From Pleomorphomonas sp. PLEO (GTDB taxonomy: Bacteria > Pseudomonadota > Alphaproteobacteria > Rhizobiales > Pleomorphomonadaceae): a DNA stretch of 64,000 nt. Shown here piece after piece: positions 32,515 to 42,686 of the stretch. Under the pieces are notes generated by a model. It was not told the DNA's origin and did not search any database. It saw only the letters and a list, made by a program, of their open reading frames with translations. The translations under genes and the position numbers were made by a program. The number at the start of each line of letters is the position of its first letter. Positions within the stretch are counted from its first letter, which is position 1. The stretch lies in NCBI RefSeq assembly GCF_041320595.1, contig NZ_CP166625.1, positions 4,214,001 through 4,278,000 of the forward strand, written 5' to 3'.

Positions 32515-32554
32515 ACGCCGGCGGGCCTCCGGCCCTTAGGCTTTACGCTTTGCT
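32507..32554. repeat. Dispersed intergenic repeat, copy B
   Basis: Begins GGCCTCAAACGCCGGCGGGC and continues through the GGGCC-TCC-GGCCC hairpin to GCTTTACGCTTTGCT. Nearly identical to 1138-1183. It lies between the divergent trpL and pepN genes and overlaps the predicted trpL -35 box. Confidence 0.75.
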
Positions 32555-32740
32555 AGACGCATTTTGAGGTGATCCTTGCCTCGAAATGCCGCTCCGCAGC
32601 TTCGACATCTGCCCTATATCGCGACACACTCGCAAAGAGGAGTTTGCATTTCCCCCGATCGATCTTACAACCCTTGCATCGTCGGCCGCCGCCGGCCACC
32701 CGATTTTGGCGCTTTGCGCCGCATGCTTTGACGGTAGGTT

Positions 32741-35392
32741 ATGCCCGTGTCTCAGGAATCCTCCCCCATCATCCGCCTCGCCGACTACCGGCCCACCCCC
32801 TACGCCATCGACAAGGTCGACCTCGACTTTGACCTGACGGTCGAGAGGACCTTGGTGGTGGCGACGCTCGTCCTGTCGCCGCGCACCGGTACCGCCGGGG
32901 AGCCTCTCGTTCTTGCCGGCGACGAGCTGACGCTCGTCCGCATTGCGATCGACGGTCGCGAGCTGGCCGTTGGCGATTACGAAGCAAGTTCCGACCGGCT
33001 TACGATCAAGACGCCGCCGGCCGGCAGCTTCCGCCTCGAAATGACGACACGCCTCGACCCCGCCGCCAATACCAAGCTGATGGGGCTCTATCGTTCCTCA
33101 GGTACGTGGTGCACGCAATGCGAGGCGGAAGGCTTCCGCCGCATCACCTATTATTACGACCGGCCGGATGTGCTCTCGGTCTTCACCGTCAAGATCACCG
33201 CCCCGAAGACCGAAGCGCCCATCCTTCTGTCCAACGGCAACCCGGTGTCGTCGGGTGATCTTGACGACGGCCGTCATTTTGCCGTCTGGCAGGATCCCTG
33301 GCCTAAGCCGAGTTACCTGTTTGCTCTGGTTGCCGGCGATCTCGACGCTCTGGAGGACGACTTCACGACGATGAGCGGCCGCGAAGTGAAGCTTGCCGTC
33401 TACGTCGAGAAGGGCAATGCGCCGAAGGCGGCCTATGCCATGGATTCGCTCAAGCGGTCGATGAAGTGGGACGAGGAGGTATTCGGCCGCGAATATGACC
33501 TCGACGTGTTCAACGTCGTCGCCGTGTCCGACTTCAACATGGGGGCCATGGAGAACAAGGGCCTCAATGTCTTCAACGATAAATATGTGTTGGCCGACCC
33601 GGAGATCGCCACCGATACCGACTATGCCGGCATCGAGGCGGTGATCGCCCACGAATATTTCCACAACTGGACCGGCGACCGCATCACCTGCCGAGAGTGG
33701 TTCCAGCTCTGTCTCAAAGAAGGCCTGACGGTCTTCCGCGACCAGGAATTCTCCTCCGACATGCGCTCACGGGCGGTGAAACGCATTTCCGACGTCCGGC
33801 TTCTCAGAAGCCAGCAGTTCCCGGAGGACGGCGGCCCGCTTGCCCATCCCGTACGTCCCGAGCAGTACAAGGAAATCAATAACTTCTACACGGCGACCGT
33901 CTACGAGAAGGGCGCCGAGGTCATCCGCATGCTGAAGACGCTGATCGGCGACGAGGCTTTCGCGCGCGGCATGGATCTCTATTTTGCCCGGCATGACGGC
34001 GAGGCCGCCACCATCGAGCAATTCATCGCCTGCTTTGCCGAGGCGTCCGGCCGCGACCTCGAGCCTTTCATGGTCTGGTACCGAGAGGCAGGTACGCCGA
34101 CCGTCACCGTCGAGGAAAAATGGGACGAAGCGGCTCGGCGCTATACGCTGACGCTGACCCAGGAGACGCCGGCAACGCCGGGCCAGCAGACCAAAAAGCC
34201 ACGCGTCATCCCGGTGCGCTTCGGCCTGGTCGGCCCTGACGGCAAGGACATGCGCCCCTCCTCAATCACCGGCGTCGAGGTGAACGGCGAAACGCTGGTC
34301 CTGACGCAGCCGTCGCACAGCGTGACCTTCGAGGGACTGCCGTCAAGGCCGGTGCCGTCGCTGTTCCGGGGCTTCTCGGCACCGGTCAAGGTGCGGCAGT
34401 CGCTGTCCTCAGTCGATCTCATCTTCCTGCTTGCCAAAGACGCCGACAGCTTCAATCGGTGGCAGGCTGGTACAACACTGGCCATGACGGCGCTGGTCAA
34501 GGCGACACAGCAGGTGCGTGCCGGCCTGGCGCCTACTTTCGAGACGGCGCCGATCGATGCGCTCGGTGAGCTTCTCGACGATCCGACACAAGACGCCGCC
34601 TTCAAGGCGCTGCTCGTCGCCGTGCCGAGCGAAAACGATGTTGCCCGCGAAGTGGCCGAGAACGTCGACCCCGACGCGGTAGCCGCCGCCCATCAGGCCT
34701 ACCGGCGCACCGTCGCCAGCCGGCTCGAGCCACGTCTCAGAGCGATCGTCGATGCGGACAACGCCGGCGCCGGCCAGCCTTACGTGCCGGATGCCGCAGG
34801 CTCCGGCCGGAGGTCGCTCGCCAACACCGCGTTGGATCTTCTGTGGATCACCGGCTCAACCGAGACGATGGCGTTGGTACGCCGTCGCTTCGAGACGGCC
34901 ACCAACATGACCGATCGCATGGCGGCGCTGACCATCCTCGTCCATCGCGGCGATGCCGATGCGGAAGCGGCGCTGGCCACCTTCTTCGAGCGTTTCGGCA
35001 ACGTGCCGCTGGTCGTAGATAAGTGGCTGTCGGCGCAGGCGTCGGCGCCGCTCCCCAGTACGCTCGACAAGGTGCTGACGCTGACCCAGCATCCAGCCTT
35101 CTCCTTCGGCAATCCGAACCGCGTACGGGCTCTGGTGGGTGCGTTCGCCACGTCGAACCCGACCCAGTTCGGGCGCGCCGACGGCAAGGGCTTCGGCTTC
35201 GTTGCCGATATCATCTCGCGGCTCGACACGGCCAATCCGCAGCTCGCCGCCCGGCTGCTCGTCACCTTCCGCTCATGGCGCTCCTATGAGCCGAAGCGCC
35301 GAGCCCAGGCGGAAACGGCGCTCCGCTCGATCCAGATCAAGCCGCAGCTATCGCGCGACGTCGCCGACATCCTGGAGCGGACGCTGGCCTGA
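32741..35392 (+). CDS. pepN: Aminopeptidase N (M1 family)
   Basis: The 883-residue zinc aminopeptidase has the substrate N-terminus motif GAMEN at 268-272, the zinc motif HEYFH at 304-308 with E327 as third ligand, and the C-terminal alpha-solenoid typical of the Gram-negative PepN group (length close to E. coli PepN). It removes N-terminal residues from peptides in the cytoplasm, downstream of ATP-dependent proteases. The ATG at 32741 starts MPVSQESSPIIRLADYRPT; the family usually begins with a similar short lead. Transcribed divergently from trpL-trpE(G). Confidence 0.96.
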   Translation: MPVSQESSPIIRLADYRPTPYAIDKVDLDFDLTVERTLVVATLVLSPRTGTAGEPLVLAGDELTLVRIAIDGRELAVGDYEASSDRLTIKTPPAGSFRLEMTTRLDPAANTKLMGLYRSSGTWCTQCEAEGFRRITYYYDRPDVLSVFTVKITAPKTEAPILLSNGNPVSSGDLDDGRHFAVWQDPWPKPSYLFALVAGDLDALEDDFTTMSGREVKLAVYVEKGNAPKAAYAMDSLKRSMKWDEEVFGREYDLDVFNVVAVSDFNMGAMENKGLNVFNDKYVLADPEIATDTDYAGIEAVIAHEYFHNWTGDRITCREWFQLCLKEGLTVFRDQEFSSDMRSRAVKRISDVRLLRSQQFPEDGGPLAHPVRPEQYKEINNFYTATVYEKGAEVIRMLKTLIGDEAFARGMDLYFARHDGEAATIEQFIACFAEASGRDLEPFMVWYREAGTPTVTVEEKWDEAARRYTLTLTQETPATPGQQTKKPRVIPVRFGLVGPDGKDMRPSSITGVEVNGETLVLTQPSHSVTFEGLPSRPVPSLFRGFSAPVKVRQSLSSVDLIFLLAKDADSFNRWQAGTTLAMTALVKATQQVRAGLAPTFETAPIDALGELLDDPTQDAAFKALLVAVPSENDVAREVAENVDPDAVAAAHQAYRRTVASRLEPRLRAIVDADNAGAGQPYVPDAAGSGRRSLANTALDLLWITGSTETMALVRRRFETATNMTDRMAALTILVHRGDADAEAALATFFERFGNVPLVVDKWLSAQASAPLPSTLDKVLTLTQHPAFSFGNPNRVRALVGAFATSNPTQFGRADGKGFGFVADIISRLDTANPQLAARLLVTFRSWRSYEPKRRAQAETALRSIQIKPQLSRDVADILERTLA

Positions 35393-35413
35393 TCTGACCT
35401 GCTTTCGTAACAA

Positions 35414-35455
35414 CCTCTCCCCGTTGTCACCTGTGGAAGACAGGACGGGGAGAGG
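35414..35455 (+). terminator. Inverted repeat after pepN
   Basis: CCTCTCCCCGT (35414-35424) and ACGGGGAGAGG (35445-35455) form an 11-bp stem 20 bases after the pepN stop. There is no T-run, so it may be a 3' stabiliser or factor-assisted terminator. Confidence 0.55.
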
Positions 35456-35666
35456 TGACAAACCAAAAAATACAGCGTTACCCGTATCGAATCCGTACCT
35501 CGGACTCGGCAGGAATGTCACACGCCTATCCATTCGCTGGCGGCGATTCAAAAAGAAGATTCAACGCTCGTTAACCTATGGACAGAGCGATTCCCGATGA
35601 TTCAAACTGGCCCTGATTCGGGGGTGTTTCGCGTTCCCCAACAACATCGGGCGGCGGGGCAACGAC

Positions 35667-38114
35667 ATGGCGGGCAACGACCTCGGCAGAGGGTCGGGAA
35701 CGTGGCGAACACGCTTTTTTGGCGACGCCGACACCGAGAGTATCCTGAAGGGGCACGCCGGCTTGCTGGTCCGCCCGTCTTATCTTCGCCTCCTGCAGGC
35801 TGAGCCGCTGTTCCGCCGATCGATCCCAGTGTTGATTTCGGCGTTCCTGTTGGTGGGCGGCATCTTCCACGTCTCCAGCCTTCTTGAGCAGCGAACGGAC
35901 GCTTACCGCTCCGCTTCCGACATGGTGGCGCTGCTGGCCGAGGCGCTCGACGCCGATCTTTCCTCCCATCCCTCGCTCGACAAGGCCGAAGGCAGCTATT
36001 CCGGCGTCATGCGAGCCGCCCTGCGCGACAGCCTGCCACCCTCGGCGACCAGTGATGGCCGGGTCATTCTGTTTGCCGATGCGTCCGGCACCATCCGAGC
36101 AACGGCGCCGGAAGGCGCCTTTGTCGGCAGCGGCACCGTCGCCGACCTGTTCGGCTCCGACCAGCCGATGCTGGTGTTCGGCAAACGCGCCGGCGTGCTG
36201 GACGTGACGCTTTCCGACAGCACCGAGGCACTCGCCACGGTGCGCAACCTCGCCGGCGATCGCGGCACGATCGCCGTCTATCAGCCCCTGGCGCAGGTTT
36301 ACGTCGGCTGGCGGCACGACGTCACGATGACGGCGGTGCTGTTCGTTGGAACGTCGCTGATCCTGATCGCCGTGGTCTACGCTTTCTTTGCCCAGATGAG
36401 CCGAGCGCGCGAGGCCGACCGCATTTACAATGCCACGCAAGCCCGCGTCGATACCGCGCTCCGGCGCGGTCGCTGCGGCCTGTGGGATTGGGATCTTGCC
36501 CGTGGCCGGCTGTTCTGGTCACCGTCGATGTATGTCATTCTCGGCATGGAGCCCAACTCCGATCTGATGGGCTTCAATGACCTGCAGGGGATGATCCATC
36601 CCGATGACGTCGACCTCTACGAATTGGCAAAAGAGGTCTTGGAAACCGGCCAACCGTCCGTCGATTTGGAATTCCGCATCCGTCATGCCGGCGGCGAATG
36701 GGTCTGGCTCAGGATGCGTGCCGAGGTTGTCCGCGACCGCGACGGCTCACCGCACCTCATCGGCATCACAGTCGACGTTACCGAGCAGAAAACCCTGGCC
36801 GAGGAAAACGCCACGGCGGCTATCCGTCTGCGTGACGGCATCGACACCATTTCCGAAGCCTTCGTCATCTGGGATTCGGAAAATCGGCTGGTGATGTGCA
36901 ACTCGAAATACCAGACCCTGCACCAGCTACCGGACAGCGTCGCTCGGCCCGGTACGCCCTATGCCGAGGTCATGTCGGCGGCCCGCCAGCCCAAGGTGTC
37001 GAGCGAGGGCCTGCGCTATTCGATGTCGGGCGGCGAGCGTTCCTATGAAGCGCGCCTCGACGACGGTCGCTGGCTACAGATCAACGAACGCCGCACCAAG
37101 GACGGCGGCTTCGTGTCGGTCGGTACCGACATTACCCAGCTGAAGCGCCACGAGGAGAACCTTCTGGAAAGCGAGCGGCAGTTGATGGCGACGGTCGCCG
37201 ACCTTCGTCAGCACCGCCACAAGATGCAGCTTCAGACGACGCAGCTGGTCGAACTCGCCGAGAAATACGCCGAGGAAAAGGCCCGCGCCGAGGCAGCCAA
37301 CCGGGCGAAATCGGAATTCCTCGCCTCGATGAGCCATGAACTCAGGACGCCGCTCAACGCCATCATCGGCTTCTCGGACATCATGATGTCCGGCATGTTC
37401 GGCGATCTCGGGTCGGACAAATACACTGGCTACTGCCGCGATATCCACGACAGCGGCATCTACCTGCTCAACGTCATTTCCGACATTCTGGATATGTCCA
37501 AGATCGAGGCTGGCCGGGTCAATCTCGCGCTCGAGTCCGTGGTGGTCGACGACGTGCTCGGCGAGTGCGTGCGCATCATGTCGTCGCAAGCCGAGGTGCG
37601 CCAAATCATCCTTGCCACCGATTTCGAAGCCGGTGAGCCGATGGTGGCCGATCGTCGCGCCGTCAAGCAGGTGGCGCTCAACCTTCTATCCAATGCGCTG
37701 AAGTTCACCCCGGCCGCCGGTACCGTGACGGTGCGGACGCGCCAAGTGGGCGACAATGTTCTGTTCTCGGTGAGCGACACAGGCATTGGCATTCCCGCCG
37801 CTTCGCTCGACCAGATCGCCAAGCCCTTCGTGCAGGTGGAGAACCAGCTGACGCGCAAGCATCCGGGCTCAGGCCTTGGGCTTGCCATCGCCCAGTCGCT
37901 GGTGGCGCTGCATGGCGGCCGCATGACGATCGAGTCGGTGGAAGGATCGGGAACGACGGTCACCATTTCGATGCCGCGCATCGCCGCGCCGACGGCCAGC
38001 GACGGCACCGCCGCCGTGGCAACCTCGCAGGCGGGATCGGCAGCCGCGACCACCTACCCTCGGGTCGTCGCCGGGCCTGACGCCTTCACCGAGCCGCGAC
38101 GAACCGTACACTAG
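35667..38114 (+). CDS. pleC: Membrane PAS sensor histidine kinase, PleC-like
   Basis: The 815-residue protein has two membrane helices (around residues 52-70 and 220-245) bounding a periplasmic domain, then PAS domains (about 268-375 and 385-500), a coiled-coil linker, a HisKA domain with phospho-acceptor H557 in MSHELRTPLNAIIGFSDIM and a HATPase_c domain (NLLSNALKFTP, DTGIGIP, GSGLGLAI). MFGDLGSDKYTGYCRDIHDSGIYLLNVISDILD-type sequence is shared with the PleC/DivJ/PdhS kinases that set DivK phosphorylation and thus CtrA activity. In Sinorhizobium, as I recall, PleC is likewise next to glnE, which supports the name. The ATG at 35667 follows GGCGGGGC. Convergent with glnE. Confidence 0.72.
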   Translation: MAGNDLGRGSGTWRTRFFGDADTESILKGHAGLLVRPSYLRLLQAEPLFRRSIPVLISAFLLVGGIFHVSSLLEQRTDAYRSASDMVALLAEALDADLSSHPSLDKAEGSYSGVMRAALRDSLPPSATSDGRVILFADASGTIRATAPEGAFVGSGTVADLFGSDQPMLVFGKRAGVLDVTLSDSTEALATVRNLAGDRGTIAVYQPLAQVYVGWRHDVTMTAVLFVGTSLILIAVVYAFFAQMSRAREADRIYNATQARVDTALRRGRCGLWDWDLARGRLFWSPSMYVILGMEPNSDLMGFNDLQGMIHPDDVDLYELAKEVLETGQPSVDLEFRIRHAGGEWVWLRMRAEVVRDRDGSPHLIGITVDVTEQKTLAEENATAAIRLRDGIDTISEAFVIWDSENRLVMCNSKYQTLHQLPDSVARPGTPYAEVMSAARQPKVSSEGLRYSMSGGERSYEARLDDGRWLQINERRTKDGGFVSVGTDITQLKRHEENLLESERQLMATVADLRQHRHKMQLQTTQLVELAEKYAEEKARAEAANRAKSEFLASMSHELRTPLNAIIGFSDIMMSGMFGDLGSDKYTGYCRDIHDSGIYLLNVISDILDMSKIEAGRVNLALESVVVDDVLGECVRIMSSQAEVRQIILATDFEAGEPMVADRRAVKQVALNLLSNALKFTPAAGTVTVRTRQVGDNVLFSVSDTGIGIPAASLDQIAKPFVQVENQLTRKHPGSGLGLAIAQSLVALHGGRMTIESVEGSGTTVTISMPRIAAPTASDGTAAVATSQAGSAAATTYPRVVAGPDAFTEPRRTVH

Positions 38115-38161
38115 GGCAACGTGCGCTCTGACGAACTTACGTTGCCCTAGTTCTTTGTTGT

Positions 38162-38208
38162 CGCATTGTTTTTGCGGAAAACCGGTTCCCACTTTTCCGC
38201 ACAATGCG
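38162..38208. repeat. Hyphomicrobiales-type intergenic palindromic repeat
   Basis: CGCATTGT (38162-38169) and ACAATGCG (38201-38208) enclose GCGGAAAACCGGTTCCCAC and TTTTCCGC, forming a long stem. The core AACCGGTTCCCACTTTTC is a motif I know from repeated intergenic palindromes in rhizobial genomes. It lies between the convergent pleC-like and glnE stops and may terminate both. Confidence 0.7.
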
Positions 38209-38215
38209 CTAAGAC

Positions 38216-41164
38216 TCACTCGGCGCGCCGAACCACCGGTCCGACAATCTCGACAAAGGCTTCGCGCACCGCTGCCTGCCGCTCTCGCAATTCAGCTTCG
38301 AGCTGAGCGAGAGAGGGCGCCGAGGCCACACGGCAAAGCACGTCGTGAACGCCGCGTGGGGCTTCCGCCACCGACGCCTTCACCGGCAGCGTCAACCGCT
38401 GGGCCTGCGTGAGGTCGCCGAACAGGCGGATAGCCGGCAACAACACATCGCGGTGGGCAGGCGAGACAAGCCCGTGCGTGACGGCGGATAGCAGGACGGC
38501 TTCCGTGTTGCGCAGCCGGATGGCGGGCTGTCGCCAGTCGTTGACGAGGCGCAGCGTCTGGGCGATGAACTCGAGATCGACAAGGCCTCCCGGCACTCGC
38601 TTGAGATTCCACAGATCGGTCGAGCCCTTTTCCTGCTCAAGCCGGGCGCGCATATCGGCCGCGTCAGCGAACACCTTCTCAGGATCGCGCTGTCGACACA
38701 GCGTCTCGGCGATCACCCGCTCCGCTTCCTGGCCGAGGCCGCCCGTCGCGGCGACAACGCGGGCACGCGTCAGCGCCATGTGCTCCCAGGTCCATGCCTC
38801 TTCATGCTGATAACGTTCGAAGGCGTCGATCCGGGTAGCGAGCGGCCCGGCATTGCCCGACGGACGCAGACGGAAATCGACGTCATAAAGCGTGCCTTCG
38901 GCGGTCGGCGCGGTGATCGCCGTCACAAGGCGCTGCGTCAGCCGGGCGTAATACTGGTTCGGAGAAATCGGCCGGCGGCCATCGCTCTGGACCGCTTCGC
39001 GGTCATGGTCGTAGAGCAGGATCAAGTCGAGGTCTGAGGCGGCCGTCAGTTCCTCACTGCCGAGCTTGCCCATGGCGATCAGTGCCACGCGACCACCGGG
39101 CACGCGACCATGCTGGACTTCGAGTTCGGCCGCCGTTGCCATCAGCACGCGTTCGAGCAGCAGGTCGGCGAGGCGAGAGAAGCTTTGCCCAAGCTGGCGG
39201 GCGGCGGCGGTCCCGGTGATGACCCGGACACCGATCAGGAATTTCTGCTCCTGAGCGAAGATGCGGGCGCGATCGAGCACGTCCTCATAGCCGCGCGCCT
39301 CTCCGAAGAAGACGTCGAGCCGGCGCGTCAACTCGCCCCGCCCCGGCAACGCGCCGAAGAACTGCGGCTCCAGCAGCGCGTCGACCACATGCGGCCGCCG
39401 CGCCACCGTTTCGGCCAGATAAGGCGAGTTGCCCATTATCATGGCCAGCAGCGTCACCAGTGACTGGTTCGACGAGAGCAGGGAGAAGAGCTGAACGCCG
39501 GCTGGCAGGCGGGCGAGGAAATGGTCGAACGCGATCAGCGCGGCATCGGGCGCCTCGGTCTCCGAGAAGGCGATGATGAGACGCGGCGTAATCTCGGTGA
39601 GGAGTTCGCGGGCGCGTGACGATCGCATGGCAGGGTAGCGACCGAAGTGCCAGGAGGCGACGATCCGGATAGCGTCTTCCGGTCGGGCGAAGCCGAGCTG
39701 TGTAAAGGTATCGAGCGTGCCGGGATCGATGTCGTTGCCGGTAAACACCATGTTGCCATGCTGCGAGGAAAGATCGGCCTCCTCTTCGAACAGTTCGGAA
39801 TACTGGTCGCTGACAGCGATCAATCGTTGTGTCAGCGCGGCACCGAACGCTTCGGGATCTTCGAACCCCATGAGATGGGCGACACGGGCCAGCCCCTCGG
39901 GGTCGTCCGGCAGCGTGTGGGTCTGCTCGTCGTTGAGCATCTGCACGCGATGTTCGACGCGACGCAGGAAGCGGTAGGCCTCGGCCAGAAGGTCACGGGC
40001 CGGTTCGTCGAGCCAGCCTTGCGCCACTAGGGCATCGAGCATTGCCAGCGTTTGCCGGCCACGCAAGTCGACGTTGCGGCCGCCGGCAATGAGCTGCTGC
40101 GTCTGCACGAAAAACTCGATCTCACGGATGCCGCCGCGCCCCAGCTTGACGTTGTGACCGGCGACGGCGATCTCGCCATGTCCCTTGTGGGCGTGGATCT
40201 GCCGCTTGATGGAATGGATGTCGCGAATGGCGGCATAATCAAGATATTTGCGCCAGACATAGGGCTTGAGCTCGGCGAGGAAGCGCTCGCCGGCGGCAAT
40301 GTCGCCAGCCGCCGGGCGCGCCTTGATCATGGCGGCCCTCTCCCAGTTCTGACCGGCGCTTTCGTAATAGATCAGCGCCGCCGTCGTCGACATGGCGACG
40401 GGCGTCGCGCCGGCATCGGGCCTCAGGCGCAGGTCCGTGCGGAACACATAGCCATCGGCGGTTCGCTCTTGCAGGATGGTAACGAGACGACGGGTCAGAC
40501 GGACGAACAGCGTCGTCAGGTCGTCCTTGTCCGCCGATCGCACGACAGTCGGATCGAAGAAGACGATGAGGTCGATGTCCGAGGAGTAATTGAGTTCGAA
40601 CGCGCCCTGCTTGCCCATGGCGAGCACGATCCAGCCCGACCCCTGTTCTGGCTCAGAGCGGTCGGGCAGGCTTAGCTTGCCGGCGGCGTCGGCTTCGAGC
40701 AGCAGGAATTGGATGGCGGCGGAAAGGCTGGCGTCGGCGAGCCGGGTCAGCGCGCCCGTCACTTCCATGACATCCCAGACGCCAGCGATATCGGTCAATG
40801 CGATGGCAAGAGCTGCTTCTGCCTTGACGCGGCGGAGGCGTCGCCGAAGCGCCGGTTCGTCGGTGGCGGGCTCGGACAGCGAGGCGATCAGGCCATCCAC
40901 CAGCGCCGCCGGGTCATTGGCGAGAACGCGGAATAACCGCTCGCCATCACGCAGCGCCGCCTCACGCAGGTGCGCGCTGTTGGAGGCGGCGGCCAGTATT
41001 AGTTCGCGGGCAGCCGGCGCGCTTGCAAACAACTCGGCCAGCGCCACTCCACCCGAGCCGGCCAGACAATCGTCGAGCAACGAACCGGCAATGACGAGAT
41101 CGGGACCTTTGGGGGGAATAATGGTGATGCGGTCCTTGAGCGCGCCCTCGGCTCGCTGATTCAT
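38216..41164 (-). CDS. glnE: Bifunctional glutamine synthetase adenylyltransferase / adenylyl-removing enzyme
   Basis: The about 982-residue protein contains two nucleotidyltransferase domains. The N-terminal adenylyl-removase has ELNYSSDIDLIVFFD and the C-terminal adenylyltransferase has ELTAASDLDLILLYD, with RRVEHRVQMLNDEQTHTLP after the first and GTLYDVDFRLRPSGNAG after the second. It adds or removes AMP on glutamine synthetase in response to PII and glutamine. The start is uncertain: ATG codons at 41215, 41182 and 41164 are in frame, and I prefer 41164 because GGATGGAGAGG precedes it. It follows the sensor kinase at 41298 on the same strand. Confidence 0.95.
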   Translation of the reverse strand: MNQRAEGALKDRITIIPPKGPDLVIAGSLLDDCLAGSGGVALAELFASAPAARELILAAASNSAHLREAALRDGERLFRVLANDPAALVDGLIASLSEPATDEPALRRRLRRVKAEAALAIALTDIAGVWDVMEVTGALTRLADASLSAAIQFLLLEADAAGKLSLPDRSEPEQGSGWIVLAMGKQGAFELNYSSDIDLIVFFDPTVVRSADKDDLTTLFVRLTRRLVTILQERTADGYVFRTDLRLRPDAGATPVAMSTTAALIYYESAGQNWERAAMIKARPAAGDIAAGERFLAELKPYVWRKYLDYAAIRDIHSIKRQIHAHKGHGEIAVAGHNVKLGRGGIREIEFFVQTQQLIAGGRNVDLRGRQTLAMLDALVAQGWLDEPARDLLAEAYRFLRRVEHRVQMLNDEQTHTLPDDPEGLARVAHLMGFEDPEAFGAALTQRLIAVSDQYSELFEEEADLSSQHGNMVFTGNDIDPGTLDTFTQLGFARPEDAIRIVASWHFGRYPAMRSSRARELLTEITPRLIIAFSETEAPDAALIAFDHFLARLPAGVQLFSLLSSNQSLVTLLAMIMGNSPYLAETVARRPHVVDALLEPQFFGALPGRGELTRRLDVFFGEARGYEDVLDRARIFAQEQKFLIGVRVITGTAAARQLGQSFSRLADLLLERVLMATAAELEVQHGRVPGGRVALIAMGKLGSEELTAASDLDLILLYDHDREAVQSDGRRPISPNQYYARLTQRLVTAITAPTAEGTLYDVDFRLRPSGNAGPLATRIDAFERYQHEEAWTWEHMALTRARVVAATGGLGQEAERVIAETLCRQRDPEKVFADAADMRARLEQEKGSTDLWNLKRVPGGLVDLEFIAQTLRLVNDWRQPAIRLRNTEAVLLSAVTHGLVSPAHRDVLLPAIRLFGDLTQAQRLTLPVKASVAEAPRGVHDVLCRVASAPSLAQLEAELRERQAAVREAFVEIVGPVVRRAE

Positions 41165-41297
41165 GCCCTCTCCATCCCCCATCGTCCACTCCAGTGCCTT
41201 TTGCGCAAACTCCATCGTGACGTGATGGCTTTGCGCCGTCCTCTTCTTTCAAGCCTCCGGCAGCCCGAAAAACTCGCCCCTTTTCAGGCGGATGCTT

Positions 41298-42686
41298 TCA
41301 GGCCTTCGGCAGACGAAGGCCGGCCTTAAGGCCCGGCTCGGCATCGCCGAGCACCACCCGTCCGCCATGCAGGCGCGCCACGGCCGCCACCAGCGACAGT
41401 CCCAAGCCGGACCCCTGCCGGCTGCGAGCCGCATCGAGCCGGCCGAAACGCGACAGTGCCTTTTGCCTGTGCGCCTCGGGAATGCCCGGACCGTTGTCGG
41501 ACACCGTCAGACAAACCTCATCGCCTTCAACGGTTCCCGTCAGCGCAATCGACAGCCCCTCCCCTCCCTCGGGTCGGCCATACTTGATGGCATTGTCGAT
41601 CAGGTTGGACAAGGCTTGGCTCAGGAGCGTGCGGTTACCCTTTAGGGGCAACGGCCGCGTCGTTTCGAACGTGAGGCGCCCGCCAACATCTTCCACAACC
41701 GGCTCATAGAGTTCAACGATCTCGTCGAGAATGTCAGCGGCGTCGAGCGGTTCGAAGCTGTCGCCCGAAGAGCCAGCCTCCATTCGCGCAATCTTGAGGA
41801 GCGCGTCGAAGATGCGGATAAGGTTGTCCGCCTCTTCCATGGCCGAGGTGATGGCCTCGCGATAGTCCTCGGCCTGCCCACCGCGCCGCAACGTTTCCTC
41901 GAGGCGGCCGCGCATTCGATTGAGCGGCGTCTTCAGGTCATGGGCGATATTGTCCGACACTTCCTGCAAGCCGCTCATCAGCGCCTCGATGCGGTCGAGC
42001 ATCTCGTTGAGGCTCAGGGCAAGATTGTCGAACTCGTCGTGCGAGCCCTTGACCGCCAAGCGGTGGGTGAGGTCACCTGACATTAGCTGTCGTGACGTTT
42101 CGGCCATGTTCTCGACGCGCTTCAATACCGAGCGCCCGACGAAAAACCACGATACGAAGCCCGTCAACACCATGATGATGATGGCATAGCGAGAGGCGCC
42201 GAAGATCAGTGAACGAAGCTGGCCGATCTCGCTAACGTCACGACCGACCAATAGCTTGAAGCCGCCCGGCAAAGCGAACACCCTGACAACCGCGTCATAG
42301 CGGCGGGCGGCATCGCCATCGAGCCGCTGATAGGTGACCGACGTGGTATCGCCATTCGACAAGCCGAGGATGGACAGGGGCGGATCGGCGACATTGCCGA
42401 CGACGGTGCGGCCGGAGGAATCGGCGACGAGATAGAGGCTGGCGCCTGGACGGCGGCTGCGCAGATCGACGGCGCTGACGAGTTGCCGTAGACCGCCGCG
42501 CTCATACTGGTCGGACAGCGAGTTGATCTCGCTGTCGATGGTATCGGTGATTTGGGAGTCGAGCAGCTCGCCCGTGCTATTGGCGATATAGGCGGTCAAG
42601 AACAGCGTCAGGCCGGAAAAGACGACGAGATAGACCAGCGACAGCTTGAAGGCCGTCGTCCGGATCAGCCGCCCGAGCGCGCCCAT
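41298..42686 (-). CDS. Two-component sensor histidine kinase
   Basis: The 462-residue membrane kinase has helices near residues 13-35 and 165-187 flanking a periplasmic sensor, a HAMP domain (residues about 186-240), a HisKA domain with the phospho-acceptor in SDNIAHDLKTPLNRMRGR, and HATPase_c (LSNLIDNAIKYG, DNGPGIPEAH, GSGLGLSLV). The signal is unknown. Its ATG overlaps the 3' end of the response-regulator gene by 22 bases, so they are translated together. Placement between degP and glnE matches rhizobial gene order; proximity to DegP suggests envelope stress sensing but this is inference. Confidence 0.92.
   Translation of the reverse strand: MGALGRLIRTTAFKLSLVYLVVFSGLTLFLTAYIANSTGELLDSQITDTIDSEINSLSDQYERGGLRQLVSAVDLRSRRPGASLYLVADSSGRTVVGNVADPPLSILGLSNGDTTSVTYQRLDGDAARRYDAVVRVFALPGGFKLLVGRDVSEIGQLRSLIFGASRYAIIIMVLTGFVSWFFVGRSVLKRVENMAETSRQLMSGDLTHRLAVKGSHDEFDNLALSLNEMLDRIEALMSGLQEVSDNIAHDLKTPLNRMRGRLEETLRRGGQAEDYREAITSAMEEADNLIRIFDALLKIARMEAGSSGDSFEPLDAADILDEIVELYEPVVEDVGGRLTFETTRPLPLKGNRTLLSQALSNLIDNAIKYGRPEGGEGLSIALTGTVEGDEVCLTVSDNGPGIPEAHRQKALSRFGRLDAARSRQGSGLGLSLVAAVARLHGGRVVLGDAEPGLKAGLRLPKA

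Noticed and set aside
35571-36440. Long reverse-strand ORF (about 289 codons) opposite the PleC-like kinase
   Set aside because: It is the antisense shadow of a clear kinase gene; it has no start signals and a composition typical of reverse frames in GC-rich DNA.
38162-38208. Insertion sequence remnant between pleC-like gene and glnE
   Set aside because: The palindrome has the character of a small intergenic repeat; there is no transposase fragment or target-site duplication.
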